A DNA stretch of 64,000 nucleotides from Flavobacterium xinjiangense (GCF_900142885.1 NZ_FRCL01000005.1:62001-126000), one strand, 5' to 3'. Shown: positions 34,344 to 44,463, counted from the first letter of the stretch. The notes: generated by a model from the letters alone, not told the origin. Program-made: numbers and translations.

Positions 34344-35321
34344 TTACTTTTTTTGCTCTTTCAATTTTGCTTTTTCCTGTTTTTTAAAATAACTCCGGAA
34401 TAAAAAATTATGTTTCAATGCTTCCATATTTTCATTTAAACGGAAGCTGGCTTCTTTAATATTTGTCATGGTGGAATCTATTTTCAAAACTAATTTCGGA
34501 TCGTTTGACAAGTAATTTAGGGCACCTTTTCCTTCTTTAACATTTATGACTGTTGCGTTGAGATTGCTTACTACTTTATTTATTTCAGTACTGGATTTAT
34601 CCAAATTGCGCACGATTGTTTTGATATTATTGGCCACAGCAGTGTCTTTCATTACACCAATCACATTATTTTTATTATCTAATGAGCCAATAAGATTATT
34701 CAATTTTTTTACAGACTCGGTAGTTAATTTTCCTGTTATTTTTAAATAGTGCATGGTTTCCTTTAAATCCTTTGCTAAAGTAGAGTCTCTAATCAATAGG
34801 CCAATTGTTCCTTTTCCCTCGTTTATTTGTGACGTAATTTCTAGTAAATCAGCCGTAAGATGCGCGGCATTTTTATTCGTTATTCCAAGAGTATTTAGCA
34901 TTTCATCTGTACGAACGCGATTTAGGGATTTTATTTCGTCTCCGGGCTCAACCGGAAGCGATATTCCTTTGCCGGGTATAATATTGATGATCATACTTCC
35001 CACCAAACCATCAGAGCCTATGATGGCAACTGCATCTTTTTTTATATGACTAAAAAGGGTTTTGTCAATGATCATATCTACTTCTATAACAGAATCATTG
35101 ATCATATTGATTCCTCGCACCGTTCCTGAATTCACTCCTGAATACCGCACGTTATTGCCTATTTGTAAACCATTTACGTTATTGAAGACAGCTTTTAAAT
35201 GGTTTGTTTTTCCAAACATTTTTTGCTTGTCACCAATAAAATAGACGGCTACAATAAAAATTAGTAACCCAATAATTACAAAGATTCCAAGACGTATTTT
35301 TTGTGATGCTGTTTGTTTCAT
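34344..35321 (-). CDS. MCE-domain lipid-transport protein (MlaD-like)
   Basis: 325 residues. An N-terminal membrane helix (about 10-28) anchors a periplasmic MCE domain (about 40-115, FNNVNGLQIGNNVRYSGVNS). A helical, repeated region follows (about 150-290, with several conserved SxLN segments) and a basic tail. In Mla systems MlaD binds phospholipids between the inner and outer membrane. It is the last gene of a three-gene operon with an ATPase and a permease; genes for the outer-membrane lipoprotein and periplasmic carrier (MlaA, MlaC) are not here. Confidence 0.88.
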   Translation of the reverse strand: MKQTASQKIRLGIFVIIGLLIFIVAVYFIGDKQKMFGKTNHLKAVFNNVNGLQIGNNVRYSGVNSGTVRGINMINDSVIEVDMIIDKTLFSHIKKDAVAIIGSDGLVGSMIINIIPGKGISLPVEPGDEIKSLNRVRTDEMLNTLGITNKNAAHLTADLLEITSQINEGKGTIGLLIRDSTLAKDLKETMHYLKITGKLTTESVKKLNNLIGSLDNKNNVIGVMKDTAVANNIKTIVRNLDKSSTEINKVVSNLNATVINVKEGKGALNYLSNDPKLVLKIDSTMTNIKEASFRLNENMEALKHNFLFRSYFKKQEKAKLKEQKK

Positions 35322-35329
35322 TTCTATAC

Positions 35330-36082
35330 TTATTTAAAAAATGCTTGTACTTTAGGATCAGTTGAGATGGATAGTTCTTCAAAAGTTCCTTCGATATAAT
35401 TCTTGCCTTCTACCAATAATATCATTCTATTTGAAATTACTCTCGCACAGTCAACATCATGAGTAATTATGATTGATGATGTATTGTATTTTTCCTGAAT
35501 GGATTTCATTAGCATCAGTATTTCTTTTGCGGTAATAGGATCTAATCCAGTCGTAGGTTCATCATAAAGAATTATTTTGGGTCGAAGGATTAGTGTTCTT
35601 GCCAAAGCAATTCTGCGTTTCATTCCTCCCGAAAGTTCTTCCGGCATTAAATTTATTGTATTTGCTAAACCTACACTTTCTAGGGCTTCCATCACCAATG
35701 GTGTCGTGTCTTTGATCACTCCAAATTTTTTGGTATGACGCCGCAACGGAAATTCTAGATTTTCTCTAACCGTCATAGAATCATAGAGCGCACTTCCCTG
35801 AAAAAGAAATCCAACTTCTGTTCGAAGTTCGTCTAATTCTTCCCGGTCGAGCTCACTGATATCCTTTCCCATTACTTGAATAGAACCTCTGTCATGTTCT
35901 TCCAATCCGATGAGACATTTTATCATTACGGATTTTCCAGAGCCGGATTTCCCCATGATAACCAAGTTTTCACCTTCATACAAGACCATGTTGAAACCAT
36001 TTAATACGTGATTTTCACCATAGCTCTTCATCAGATCTTTGATTTCTATAATAGGTTTTAAATTTGGAACTGTTGTATCCAT
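35330..36082 (-). CDS. ABC transporter ATPase (MlaF-like)
   Basis: 250 residues, complete ABC ATPase: Walker A GKSGSGKS (about residues 42-49), Q-loop LFQGSAL, signature LSGGMKRR, Walker B IILYDEPTTG and the H-loop ITHD. The C-terminal extension (about 225-250) and the ALYDSMTVRENLEFPL block are typical of MlaF/Ttg2A. It energises lipid trafficking. It ends eight bases before MlaD and begins six bases after the permease, so the three proteins are one operon. Confidence 0.92.
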   Translation of the reverse strand: MDTTVPNLKPIIEIKDLMKSYGENHVLNGFNMVLYEGENLVIMGKSGSGKSVMIKCLIGLEEHDRGSIQVMGKDISELDREELDELRTEVGFLFQGSALYDSMTVRENLEFPLRRHTKKFGVIKDTTPLVMEALESVGLANTINLMPEELSGGMKRRIALARTLILRPKIILYDEPTTGLDPITAKEILMLMKSIQEKYNTSSIIITHDVDCARVISNRMILLVEGKNYIEGTFEELSISTDPKVQAFFK

Positions 36083-36088
36083 ATTAAT

Positions 36089-36871
36089 CTATAAATCATA
36101 AAAAATATCAGTAACAAAAACTGCGATAAAATCAATAATAAAGAGAAGCATTGAAGTGAACACCACCGCTGAATTTGCAGCTAAACCTACACCTGCCGTT
36201 CCTTTTTTGCAATAGTACCCTTTAAAACAGCCGACTAACCCTATGGCAAAGCCAAAAAAGAAGGTTTTAATTGTTGAGGGTATTAGATCACCAAATTCCA
36301 GAGCATTAAATACCTGATTGAAATATAATAAAAAAGAGACATTTCCTTTTATGTTCTCTACTAAGTAGGAGCCAAAAATCGCGATAGCATCTCCAAAAAA
36401 AACTAATACTGGAAGCATAAAAGTAGTAGCCAAAATACGGGTGACCACTAAATATTTAAAGGGATTTGTTCCCGAAACTTCCATCGCATCAATCTGTTCT
36501 GTTACTCTCATGGAACCTAATTCGGCACCAATTCCTGAACCAATTCTGCCAGCACAAATCAAAGCAGTTATGATTGGTCCAATTTCTCTAATAATCGAAA
36601 TACTCACCATAGAGGGCATCCAAGAAACAGCACCAAATTCTTGAAGCGTAGGCCGCGATTGTAAGGTAAAAACTAAACCTATGATAAATCCAGTTACAGC
36701 TACAAGAAGTAAGGAACGATTTCCCATATTAAAACATTGACGAAGAAATTCTTTGAATTCTGAAGGAGGCTTAAATGCTTCCTTGAAAAAACGACCGGCA
36801 AAATAGGAGAGTTCACCTATTTCAAGTAGAAAATTTTTGAATAATTCTATTATTTTAAAAATACTATTCAT
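36089..36871 (-). CDS. ABC transporter permease (MlaE-like)
   Basis: 260 residues with about six membrane helices. The family motif, GAELGSMRVTEQIDAMEVSG (about residues 132-151), is the coupling region that contacts the ATPase, followed by NPFKYLVVTRILA. MlaE-type permeases move phospholipids with the MCE protein. It is the first gene of the mlaE-F-D unit. The 272-base region upstream (to 37143) has no coding sequence; it is A/T-rich and shows no terminator-type hairpin. Confidence 0.92.
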   Translation of the reverse strand: MNSIFKIIELFKNFLLEIGELSYFAGRFFKEAFKPPSEFKEFLRQCFNMGNRSLLLVAVTGFIIGLVFTLQSRPTLQEFGAVSWMPSMVSISIIREIGPIITALICAGRIGSGIGAELGSMRVTEQIDAMEVSGTNPFKYLVVTRILATTFMLPVLVFFGDAIAIFGSYLVENIKGNVSFLLYFNQVFNALEFGDLIPSTIKTFFFGFAIGLVGCFKGYYCKKGTAGVGLAANSAVVFTSMLLFIIDFIAVFVTDIFYDL

Positions 36872-37143
36872 TACTCTATGAATTAATTTTTAATAGAAAA
36901 TGGCTACTCAAATATACGATTATTTGTCTGAATATCAGAGCTTTTGAATGTTGTTAATCTGTTTTTTTGATGGTTTTGTCAAAAAAAAAGCCTTTTAGAA
37001 AAAAAGAGATACTTATAGAACGGTTCTTTTTATTTTTCAATAAGAGAAATTTCACTTCAATGGTTCATTGTCGTGAGGGGAAAATATTCTTTGGGCAAAC
37101 ATTATCCATCAATAGCTTTTTTTTGCTGAAATGGAATAAATAA

Positions 37144-39741
37144 TTAAATGACGATTGTTGTTTGTTTATTCCTGTTTTTTATCCATTTCTCCATTTCACA
37201 GGCCCAAAATACAATACTTGAAACGGCTAAGGTTAATAGCAACTCATATATAGTTAGCGGTTGTGTTTTAAAAATTTTATTAAAGAAAGGGGTATAAATA
37301 ATCATAAACTGTAATGCAACAGTAATTAATAAAGAACTGAGCATGGGTTTATTAGTGAATAATCCAATCTTAAAAATGGATTGCTGGGAACGAATGACCA
37401 TTACGTGACCCAGCTGACTGAGACAAAGTACCGTAAAAGCCATCGTTTGCCAGTGTGAGTTCGCAACGTGTATTGCATAGGCTTGCATAGCAATGGTGAC
37501 AACTCCCATTAAAAATCCCACCCACAAAATATGTACCGCCATACCATTTGAAAAAATATTTTCTTGCGGATTTCTGGGTGGTCGTTTCATAATGTTTGAT
37601 TCGGATGGTTCTGAAGCTAGTGCTAATCCGGGTAAACCATCGGTAACTAAATTAATCCAAAGAATATGTATGGCTAACAACGGAATGGGCAATGCGAAAA
37701 ATGGGGCTAAAAATATTGCCCATATTTCGCCAGAATTTCCAGTCATAATATACTTTATGAATTTTAGGATGTTATCAAATATTTTTCTGCCGTGTTTGAC
37801 CGCAACTACTATGGTGGCAAAATTATCGTCAAGCAAAATCATGTGTGAGGCTTCTTTGGAAACTTCTGTGCCGTTGATTCCCATCGCAATACCTATATCG
37901 GCATTTTTAAGTGCAGGCGCATCATTCACACCATCACCTGTCATGGCTACAAAATGTTTTTTGGATTGCAAGGCATTAATAATCCTTAATTTCTGTTCCG
38001 GATTTACTCGGGCATATACTTTTACTTTTTCGACGGTATTTATAAACTCAATCTGTGTTAATCGGGAAAGTTCTGAACCTGTCATTACAAGATCTTCGTC
38101 AGTAGAAATAATCCCAAGTTTTTCTGCAATGGCTTTGGCAGTGAGCTTATGATCGCCTGTAATCATCACGGGAATAATACCTGCTTCTTTGCATTCAGTG
38201 ACAGCCTGCCTGGCTTCTTCACGCGGAGGGTCAATCATCCCGGCAAAACCAATAAGGGTAAGATCCATTTCAATTGCGTCAGCATCTAAATTTTCAGGCA
38301 AAAAAGGAATCGTTTTTATGGCATATCCCAACACTCGATAGCCTTTCTCTGCCATTTCGTTGACTTTGTGCTCAAATTCGGCAATATGTGATTTTTGATT
38401 GGCACTCAGTTTATCAAACAACACATCAACGGCTCCTTTTGTAATCACTAGGATTTCAGCATCACTATTTTGGGTTTGATGTATTGTGGTCATACATTTT
38501 CTTTTGGAGTCAAAAGGTAGTTCTGCAATTCGGGGAAATTTTGATTCTAGATCGGCTCGATTTGAGTTTTTTTCAAAAGCATATTGAACTAAGGCTACTT
38601 CAGTTGAATCTCCAATCCATTTACCATTTTGCCCCTCTGAAACATCATTATTTAAGGCTATTGCATGCAGCAACGGATTATTTTCCAAAAAAAGGGAATT
38701 GATTTCAGTATCTACTGTTTCAAAAATTTCTTGTACGGTCATCTTATTTAGCGTAAGCGTTCCTGTTTTATCAGAACAGATGTAGGTTACGGAACCCAGT
38801 GTTTCCACAGCTGGCAATTTGCGTATAAGTGCATTATTTTTGGCTAATTTCTTGGCACCGAAAGCCAATGCAATGGTTACTAATGCTGGTAAAGCTTCTG
38901 GAATTGCTGCAACAGCAAGCGAAATAGAAGTAATCAACATGGTCATCACAGATTCTCCCCGCAACCATCCAATAAAGAAAATTATGGTGCAAATTATCAG
39001 AATACCTAATGATAATCGTTTGCCAAAAGCACCTAATCTTTTTTGTAAGGGGGTAGTGATTTCATCCGTTTGAAGCATTTTTGCAATTTTCCCCAGTTCA
39101 GTTTTCATTCCCGTTGCAACCACATAAGCAAGTCCTCTTCCGCTAGTTATAGACGTACCTTTATAGCCCATATTGCTGCGGTCGCCAAGTTGATAGTCCC
39201 CTCTTGAAAGTTCTTCTGAGATTTTTTCCACGTTATTAGATTCCCCTGTAAGTGCTGATTCATCCGCTTTTATTTGGTGCGTTTCAAAAAAACGGACATC
39301 AGCAGGAATGATATTTCCGGCTTCTAGAATAACGACATCTCCAGTCACTAGATCAGAAGCAGGAATATTAAACTTCTTTCCTTCACGTAAAATCAGCGCA
39401 TGGTTAGCGGCCATATTTTTTAAGGCTTCCATTGCTTTTTCTGCACGGTATTCCTGAATTAATCCTACAAAAGCGTTGATTACTACGATAGCGAGAATAA
39501 TAACCGTATCCGTTATATCACCTATTATTCCCGAAATGATTGCTGCCGTGATCAGAATCAGAATCATAAAATCAGACAATTGAGAAAGAATCATCTGTAA
39601 AATAGTTTTCTTTTTCGAGTCTTCAATTTGATTTTTCCCATGTTTGGTCAAAAGATGTGAAGCAGTTGTTTGATCAAGACCTAATGGGGTTGTGTTTAAT
39701 AAGCTCGCTATTTCTGAAAGAGGGAGTAAATGCCAGTTCAT
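37144..39741 (-). CDS. P-type cation-transporting ATPase (Ca/Mn type)
   Basis: 865 residues. The phosphorylation site is Asp324 in SDKTGTLTLNK, the TGES dephosphorylation motif is near residue 166 and the hinge TGDGVNDAPALKNADIG is near residue 600. Helix M4 has AAIPEALPALV, the PEALP variant of the Ca-ATPase PEGL motif, and ten helices end with a K-rich tail. These mark the SERCA/PMCA-like type IIA/B calcium or manganese pumps. A similar pump, CtpF, is in the mycobacterial DosR regulon. The start ATG lies 53 bases below the CbpM gene stop on the same strand. Confidence 0.9.
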   Translation of the reverse strand: MNWHLLPLSEIASLLNTTPLGLDQTTASHLLTKHGKNQIEDSKKKTILQMILSQLSDFMILILITAAIISGIIGDITDTVIILAIVVINAFVGLIQEYRAEKAMEALKNMAANHALILREGKKFNIPASDLVTGDVVILEAGNIIPADVRFFETHQIKADESALTGESNNVEKISEELSRGDYQLGDRSNMGYKGTSITSGRGLAYVVATGMKTELGKIAKMLQTDEITTPLQKRLGAFGKRLSLGILIICTIIFFIGWLRGESVMTMLITSISLAVAAIPEALPALVTIALAFGAKKLAKNNALIRKLPAVETLGSVTYICSDKTGTLTLNKMTVQEIFETVDTEINSLFLENNPLLHAIALNNDVSEGQNGKWIGDSTEVALVQYAFEKNSNRADLESKFPRIAELPFDSKRKCMTTIHQTQNSDAEILVITKGAVDVLFDKLSANQKSHIAEFEHKVNEMAEKGYRVLGYAIKTIPFLPENLDADAIEMDLTLIGFAGMIDPPREEARQAVTECKEAGIIPVMITGDHKLTAKAIAEKLGIISTDEDLVMTGSELSRLTQIEFINTVEKVKVYARVNPEQKLRIINALQSKKHFVAMTGDGVNDAPALKNADIGIAMGINGTEVSKEASHMILLDDNFATIVVAVKHGRKIFDNILKFIKYIMTGNSGEIWAIFLAPFFALPIPLLAIHILWINLVTDGLPGLALASEPSESNIMKRPPRNPQENIFSNGMAVHILWVGFLMGVVTIAMQAYAIHVANSHWQTMAFTVLCLSQLGHVMVIRSQQSIFKIGLFTNKPMLSSLLITVALQFMIIYTPFFNKIFKTQPLTIYELLLTLAVSSIVFWACEMEKWIKNRNKQTTIVI

Positions 39742-39794
39742 AACTTAGTTTTTTACTTTTTACGGGCCATCAATTTTTTTTTAATATATCAATC

Positions 39795-40088
39795 TCAACT
39801 TTCATACAACCGCAATCTGTTTTTGACAGAAATCAACTCGTTTTGTAAGTTATCTATTTTTTGCAATAGATTAAATACCACATCAATTCCTTCTATATTA
39901 ACAGCTAGATCCTGATGCATGCGGATCATTTTTTCGATTTCATAAATTGCGTCAGGTTTTATATATTTTGTTTCATTGATCGTAAGAATCTCGATTAATC
40001 CAATTTCATTTAAATTAAAAATGAATGACATTTCTACATTATAATGGTTGTATAACGAGGACAAGGGGATGAGTTTTTCTATGTTCAT
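39795..40088 (-). CDS. chaperone modulator CbpM-like protein
   Basis: 97 residues, a small MerR-like protein with a coiled C-terminal helix (about residues 60-97). The middle segment LNEIGLIEILTINETKYIKPDAIYEIEKMIRMHQDL is the usual CbpM/MerR core. CbpM binds and inhibits the DnaJ homologue CbpA. The gene follows the CbpA-like gene with a four-base ATGA overlap, the classic arrangement of the pair. Alternatives such as a transcription factor are less likely because no DNA-binding residues are conspicuous. Confidence 0.82.
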   Translation of the reverse strand: MNIEKLIPLSSLYNHYNVEMSFIFNLNEIGLIEILTINETKYIKPDAIYEIEKMIRMHQDLAVNIEGIDVVFNLLQKIDNLQNELISVKNRLRLYES

Positions 40089-40999
40089 GACGTTCTTAAC
40101 TTAGCAAGTTCCATAAATAATTCTTTTTCTTTTTCAGAAAGATTGATAGGTATTTGAATTTGATAGGTAATATATAAATCTCCAAATTCTCCTTCTTTTT
40201 TATATACCGGAAATCCTTTTCCTTTTAGTTTTACTGTTGTACCGTTTTGAGTTCCGGGTTTTACTGTAAGTTTTGCTTTTCCGTCAAAAGTGTCTGCAGT
40301 CACATCACCACCTAATATAGCGGTATATAAATCAAGAGGCACTGTGGAGTATAAATTGTGTTTGTCTAGCTTAAAATTGGTGTGGTTCTCTACGGTGAAA
40401 GTGATGTATAAATCTCCTTTTGGTCCGCCACCAGCACCTTCACCGCCCATACCACTAATTTTTATCTGCTGACCATTCTCTACTCCGGCAGGAATAGTTA
40501 TTCGGATGTTTTTGCCATTGATGGTTAACGTTCGCTTATGGGTTGTATACACATCTTTTAAATCAAGGTGCAATTCAGCATTAAAATCCTGTCCTTTAAA
40601 CTGGGCACTTCGTCCTCCTTGTCTCCCTGATTGACGACCACCAAACATTGATTCAAAAAAATCTGAATAATCGCCACCCCCGCCAAATCCTGAAAATCCG
40701 CCACCTTCATAACCTGCTTGTTGTCCGCCTCGCGAATACTGCCCTTGCTGTTTTGCTTTATCATATTGTTCAGCGTGTTGCCAGTTTTCGCCGTATTCAT
40801 CATACTTTTTGCGATTTTCAACATGGCTCAGTACCTCATTGGCTTCATTGATTTCCTTGAATTTTCTTTCGGCTTCCTTGTCATTTGGGTTTAAGTCGGG
40901 ATGGTATTTTCTGGCCATTTTACGGTACGCCTTTTTTATTTCGGCTTCCGTTGCTTTTTTATCCACTTCAAGGATTTTGTAATAGTCTATAAATGCCAT
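40085..40999 (-). CDS. DnaJ-class co-chaperone (CbpA-like)
   Basis: 304 residues. The J-domain (about 4-68) has HPDLN as the HPD motif and is followed by a Gly/Gln-rich linker (about 85-125, GGFSGFGGGGDYSDFFESMF) and a C-terminal substrate-binding domain (about 130-300). The zinc-finger domain of true DnaJ is absent, so it is a type II protein like CbpA, a partner of DnaK. Together with the downstream CbpM gene it forms a stress-response unit. The first 300 bases upstream (41000-41295) carry no gene and no obvious regulatory palindrome. Confidence 0.9.
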   Translation of the reverse strand: MAFIDYYKILEVDKKATEAEIKKAYRKMARKYHPDLNPNDKEAERKFKEINEANEVLSHVENRKKYDEYGENWQHAEQYDKAKQQGQYSRGGQQAGYEGGGFSGFGGGGDYSDFFESMFGGRQSGRQGGRSAQFKGQDFNAELHLDLKDVYTTHKRTLTINGKNIRITIPAGVENGQQIKISGMGGEGAGGGPKGDLYITFTVENHTNFKLDKHNLYSTVPLDLYTAILGGDVTADTFDGKAKLTVKPGTQNGTTVKLKGKGFPVYKKEGEFGDLYITYQIQIPINLSEKEKELFMELAKLRTS

Positions 41000-41295
41000 C
41001 GTAGATTAGTTTAATAATTAGCATTATTGCAATTATGAGATTTTATTGATCTGAATCTTTTAGGTTTGTTTTTTTCCATTTTATTTCGTCCCAAATTTTG
41101 TCGTGAAAAAAATAAGCAAGTGTTTTTTAGCTATTGCTTACAATCATAAAACCAACTGAAATCTTTATTTGTCCGGTGAATACTTAAATAAAAATAAAGT
41201 CCTAAATCAAATAACCACTATGTAATTAACCGTTTTGACTATTGATCTGCGGATTGTTTCTTCCGCATAGTTTCTATTAGGAAGTAGTTTTTCTA

Positions 41296-41730
41296 TCATG
41301 ACTTACTAGGAATTATGAATACGGGTATTTCCGAATGTCGGACAATTTTTTCAGCTACACTACCCATAATCAAATGCGAAATTCCGGTCCTGCCATGCGT
41401 GCCCAAAACAATAATGTTTGCATCCCATTCTTGGGCTACCTTCAAAATTACTTCATGCGGTATCCCTTCTTCTACAAAAGTGCAAACTTTATAATCCTTA
41501 AATACGGTATCAATAAGCATTTGCTGATTTTTTTTATAGTCGTTTATGGTGATATCGGCAAATTCCTTTGGAGTGACGGCACCTTCTGTTATGAGCATTG
41601 TTAGGTCAACGACGCTTAGTAATGCAATCTCGGCATTTAGTTGACTAGCAAGTTGAAACCCATTTAAAGCAATTTTTTCTGAAGTGGGGTCATTGTCAAC
41701 TGCTATTAGTATTTTTTTCATGTTGTCCAT
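41296..41730 (-). CDS. universal stress protein
   Basis: 144 residues, a UspA-fold protein. The ATP-binding motif G-2x-G-9x-G(S/T) is present as GTHGRTGISHLIMGSV, so it is likely the ATP-binding class. The N-terminal KILIAVDNDPTSEKIAL is the usual first strand and D-loop. The start may be the internal ATG at 41721. Such proteins are typical of starvation and oxygen-limitation responses. It is separate from the neighbours by gaps of about 250-300 bases with no other features seen. Confidence 0.92.
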   Translation of the reverse strand: MDNMKKILIAVDNDPTSEKIALNGFQLASQLNAEIALLSVVDLTMLITEGAVTPKEFADITINDYKKNQQMLIDTVFKDYKVCTFVEEGIPHEVILKVAQEWDANIIVLGTHGRTGISHLIMGSVAEKIVRHSEIPVFIIPSKS

Positions 41731-41980
41731 GTCCTTTGATTTTTATAATTGCTGTTATATGAATCTTTTCGGCGCTCGGAAGTAAAATATAATATCCTGC
41801 TATCAGTCTATTTGAATTGTCAATTTTGAACACTTTTTTTATAGTTAAAGTAGGTATTAATTTTTTGAATTTTAGTGAATTATAAAGCTTTTTTATGGCA
41901 ATTTAAGAGAATAAATTTGTTCTTTCTACTTCTGTTTTAACCCATAATGAAAAGATTTTTAAATTCCCCTTAGAAGAAAT

Positions 41981-42559
41981 TTATTGTTTTATAAATTCAC
42001 TGTCTGCCTTAATTTTTACTTCATCACTAATCATTGGGGGAGGAAATTTTGAACCAATGTTAAAATCGGAACGTTTTATAATTCCACTAAACTGAAATCC
42101 GGCGATAATTGCTTTAGATTGCGGATTTGTTATAGTTCCTCTATACCACATATTGATGGTTGCAGGTTTTGTTATTCCGTGTAGCGTGAGATTCCCCGTT
42201 AGTTTGTATTTGCCTTTTTCTTTTCCGATTTTTTTTATAGATGTACTTTTAAAAGTCATTTTAGGATATTTTTCCACATCAAAGAATTCAGCACTCTGTA
42301 AATGATTATCCCGCATCTCCACTTCGGTATTGATGGAGGCCACTTCTGTTGAAAGTTCAAAGGACGCATCGCTGAAATCATCTTTTTTGGCTGTAGTAGT
42401 TATTTCAAATATTTTGAATAATCCGGCAATATCAGAAATGCCATGATGCACGGTGCTAAATTGTAGCTTTGAATGCATCGGGTCTGATTTCCATGTGGTT
42501 TGTGCCAGTAGCAAAGTAGCAGAAAATAATGTTGCAATAATGAATGTAATCTTTTTCAT
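41981..42559 (-). CDS. YceI family periplasmic lipid-binding protein
   Basis: 192 residues. The signal peptide MKKITFIIATLFSATLLLAQ is followed by a lipocalin-like fold with the family start WKSDPMHSKLQFSTVHHGISDIAG, the middle NHLQSAEFFDVEKYPKMTF and the end GIIKRSDFNIGSKFPPPMISDEVKI. YceI proteins bind long-chain isoprenoids such as ubiquinone precursors, from structures of E. coli and Thermus proteins. The size is normal. It is one of several envelope and stress genes in the same orientation. Confidence 0.92.
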   Translation of the reverse strand: MKKITFIIATLFSATLLLAQTTWKSDPMHSKLQFSTVHHGISDIAGLFKIFEITTTAKKDDFSDASFELSTEVASINTEVEMRDNHLQSAEFFDVEKYPKMTFKSTSIKKIGKEKGKYKLTGNLTLHGITKPATINMWYRGTITNPQSKAIIAGFQFSGIIKRSDFNIGSKFPPPMISDEVKIKADSEFIKQ

Positions 42560-42766
42560 GGACTGCTTTTTTTAATTTTTCGATAAAGGTTTTAGAAATT
42601 TTGTATTCAACAAAATAAATGGTGTAAATGATTGTAATTTTTAGATATTCGTCTATCAAATTTAATCAATTATTTAATGCTTAAATTAAATTAAAGTATT
42701 TTATTTCAGATAGTTATGTAATAAAAAAATGGAGCTTAGGTTTCTTATAGATTTCAATAATTTTCC

Positions 42767-43099
42767 TTAGTCCAGAAGTCGATAAATTGTTATCAAAAGG
42801 ATAATAGCCACAATTCCGGAATAGATTAATTTAGTATACTTAGCTAACCAATTGGGAAGGTAAATATCAAAATTGTCTTTTGTAGAATTGGAATATTTAC
42901 GAGCCAAAATAGTCAGGGGGCAAAAGAATTTAAATGCTACTAAGATAATCCCTTCCATAATTATTAATCCGTATCCTATCCAAAGCCATTTATCGAGTTT
43001 ATCAGCTATTACGGCATATAGCATATAGAAAATCACTAAATTGAAAAATAGCCAAATCATAGTGTGTACGATTTTAATAAGTATCAGTTTATCTTTCAT
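42767..43099 (-). CDS. membrane protein, possibly DUF2784-like
   Basis: 110 residues with three membrane helices: about 7-30, 37-57 and 88-107. The loop after the second helix carries FFCPLTILARKYSNSTKDNFDIYLP, which resembles the CPLT motif of DUF2784 proteins, but that match rests on one motif recalled from memory. Function unknown. It is the gene directly downstream of the reverse transcriptase on the same strand, separated from it by about 290 bases that contain a generic palindrome. Confidence 0.55.
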   Translation of the reverse strand: MKDKLILIKIVHTMIWLFFNLVIFYMLYAVIADKLDKWLWIGYGLIIMEGIILVAFKFFCPLTILARKYSNSTKDNFDIYLPNWLAKYTKLIYSGIVAIILLITIYRLLD

Positions 43100-43190
43100 T
43101 AATTTCAGTTTTTAGTCAAACAGATTCCGTCTATATAAATTAGAAAAATACCCAAAAGCTATCATTCGGGCACAAAAATTGGGTAGGATC

Positions 43191-43254
43191 TTAAACACGA
43201 ATTTCACGAATTTGCAAAAATTAATTCGTGTAAATTCGTGAAATTTGTGTTTAA
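43191..43254. repeat. long intergenic palindrome (ACGAATTT type)
   Basis: Arms 43191-43213 (starting TTAAACACGAATTTCACGAA) and 43232-43254 pair over 23 bases with one mismatch. Palindromes of this ACGAATTTCACGAATT type are common in Bacteroidota genomes. It lies after the reverse transcriptase gene and could act as a structural terminator. Confidence 0.8.
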
Positions 43255-43392
43255 CTTTTTAATATCAACTTAAAAATCACTGTAAATCTGCTTAATCAGT
43301 GCTATCTGCTTCCTATTTTAAACTTGTGTCCAGACGGAAGCAAAAACGGAGCTATTTATGATGTCAATGTTTCACACTGGCAGTACTTCTCG

Positions 43393-44451
43393 TTACATGA
43401 GCAGTGGTTGGATCATTTGTGTTTTCTGCTGTTTCTTTTTTAGAGCAATCAATACTGCTTTATAGCCTATAAATTCTAAATCTTTCGCGTTTATTTGCAG
43501 TACAAAATTTACTTTTCCTAACAGATGTTCGAGATAATTACTATGGTTAATCTCCTTGTATTCACGATGTTCATCTATACCAAATTTTTTGATATAATGC
43601 ATGTCTTGCCTCAATTCATTTCGTTTATGAAATGCGACCTGCGGTTTGTCATTTACTACAATGCCAGTTACGGTTTGTCTCATATTGGGCGTCATGAGTT
43701 TTGTTTTAGCAGTATTGAGATGAAGATTTAAGTTTTCAACTATTGAGGTGATTTTTGACAACAGTTCTTTTTCGTCAAAATCACCGGAGAAGCTCAAATC
43801 ATCAGCATAGCGAGTGTATCTTATTTTTCTTTCTATGCAATAACTGGAAATGACAGCATCGGCATCTTTAAAAATAAGATTTGATAAATACGGGCTGGTT
43901 GGCGCTCCTTGTGGTAAGGTTCCATCACGCGTACATAATTTAGAAAGCAGTTTTGATACCATTCGTGAATAGCCTGCGGTAAGAAACACTTTTTCAATTG
44001 ATTTAATCGAAATAGAGGGGAAAAAATTTTCCAAATCCAAAGTAAATACTTTGGGTTGCTTTTTATGAAATTTTAAGTTTTCGATAAGACCTGAATTAGG
44101 TTTATACGCTTTAGCAAAAGGGCTTATGGGTATTTTGTAAAGTATATTTTTTAGCACCCAGATTTGTATTTCTTTCAAGCTGGGAAGCGGTTCGGAAATG
44201 GCTCTTTTTGACCCGTTCTTTTTTGTGATTTCAAAATCGCGATAAAAATATTTGGGGTAAAGGGATGCTTTTTTGAGATATTCTTTTTTGTAGCCTACAA
44301 GTGCAGATAGATGGGAAGTGTTGTAAATTACAGGGACATTATTTGAAAACAATACTGCGGCATATTCTAAACATCTCTCAATATTATGTTCTGAGAAGCT
44401 ATTTTTAGAGGCTTCCTGGATAAAGGCTTCTTTGTAATGTGTAAAATCCAT
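43393..44451 (-). CDS. retron-type reverse transcriptase
   Basis: 352 residues. Motifs in order: the X-region-like NLKFH (125-129; the retron pattern is NAxxH); first catalytic Asp139 in FTLDLENFFPSI; QGAPTSPYLSN (181-191); YADD with Asp217 and Asp218 (215-218), followed by LSFSG; and VTGIVVN (261-267), the retron Y-region VTG that contacts the msr RNA. There is no maturase domain X, no endonuclease and no fused effector: the last 60 residues are ordinary thumb. In known retrons the enzyme copies part of an upstream RNA into msDNA from a 2'-OH of a guanosine. The matching non-coding sequence lies directly upstream. DGR and group II intron alternatives lack supporting repeats or a maturase domain. 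Confidence 0.9.
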   Translation of the reverse strand: MDFTHYKEAFIQEASKNSFSEHNIERCLEYAAVLFSNNVPVIYNTSHLSALVGYKKEYLKKASLYPKYFYRDFEITKKNGSKRAISEPLPSLKEIQIWVLKNILYKIPISPFAKAYKPNSGLIENLKFHKKQPKVFTLDLENFFPSISIKSIEKVFLTAGYSRMVSKLLSKLCTRDGTLPQGAPTSPYLSNLIFKDADAVISSYCIERKIRYTRYADDLSFSGDFDEKELLSKITSIVENLNLHLNTAKTKLMTPNMRQTVTGIVVNDKPQVAFHKRNELRQDMHYIKKFGIDEHREYKEINHSNYLEHLLGKVNFVLQINAKDLEFIGYKAVLIALKKKQQKTQMIQPLLM

Positions 44452-44463
44452 AATTACAAATCG

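Noticed and set aside
37493-38152. Plus-strand frame of 219 codons inside the P-type ATPase gene
   Set aside because: It is antisense to a strongly conserved domain (TGDGVNDAP) and has no recognisable motif of its own.
43393-44451. Reverse transcriptase as part of a group II intron or a diversity-generating element
   Set aside because: There is no maturase domain X or intron RNA. I saw no template/variable repeat pair or variable-target gene nearby.
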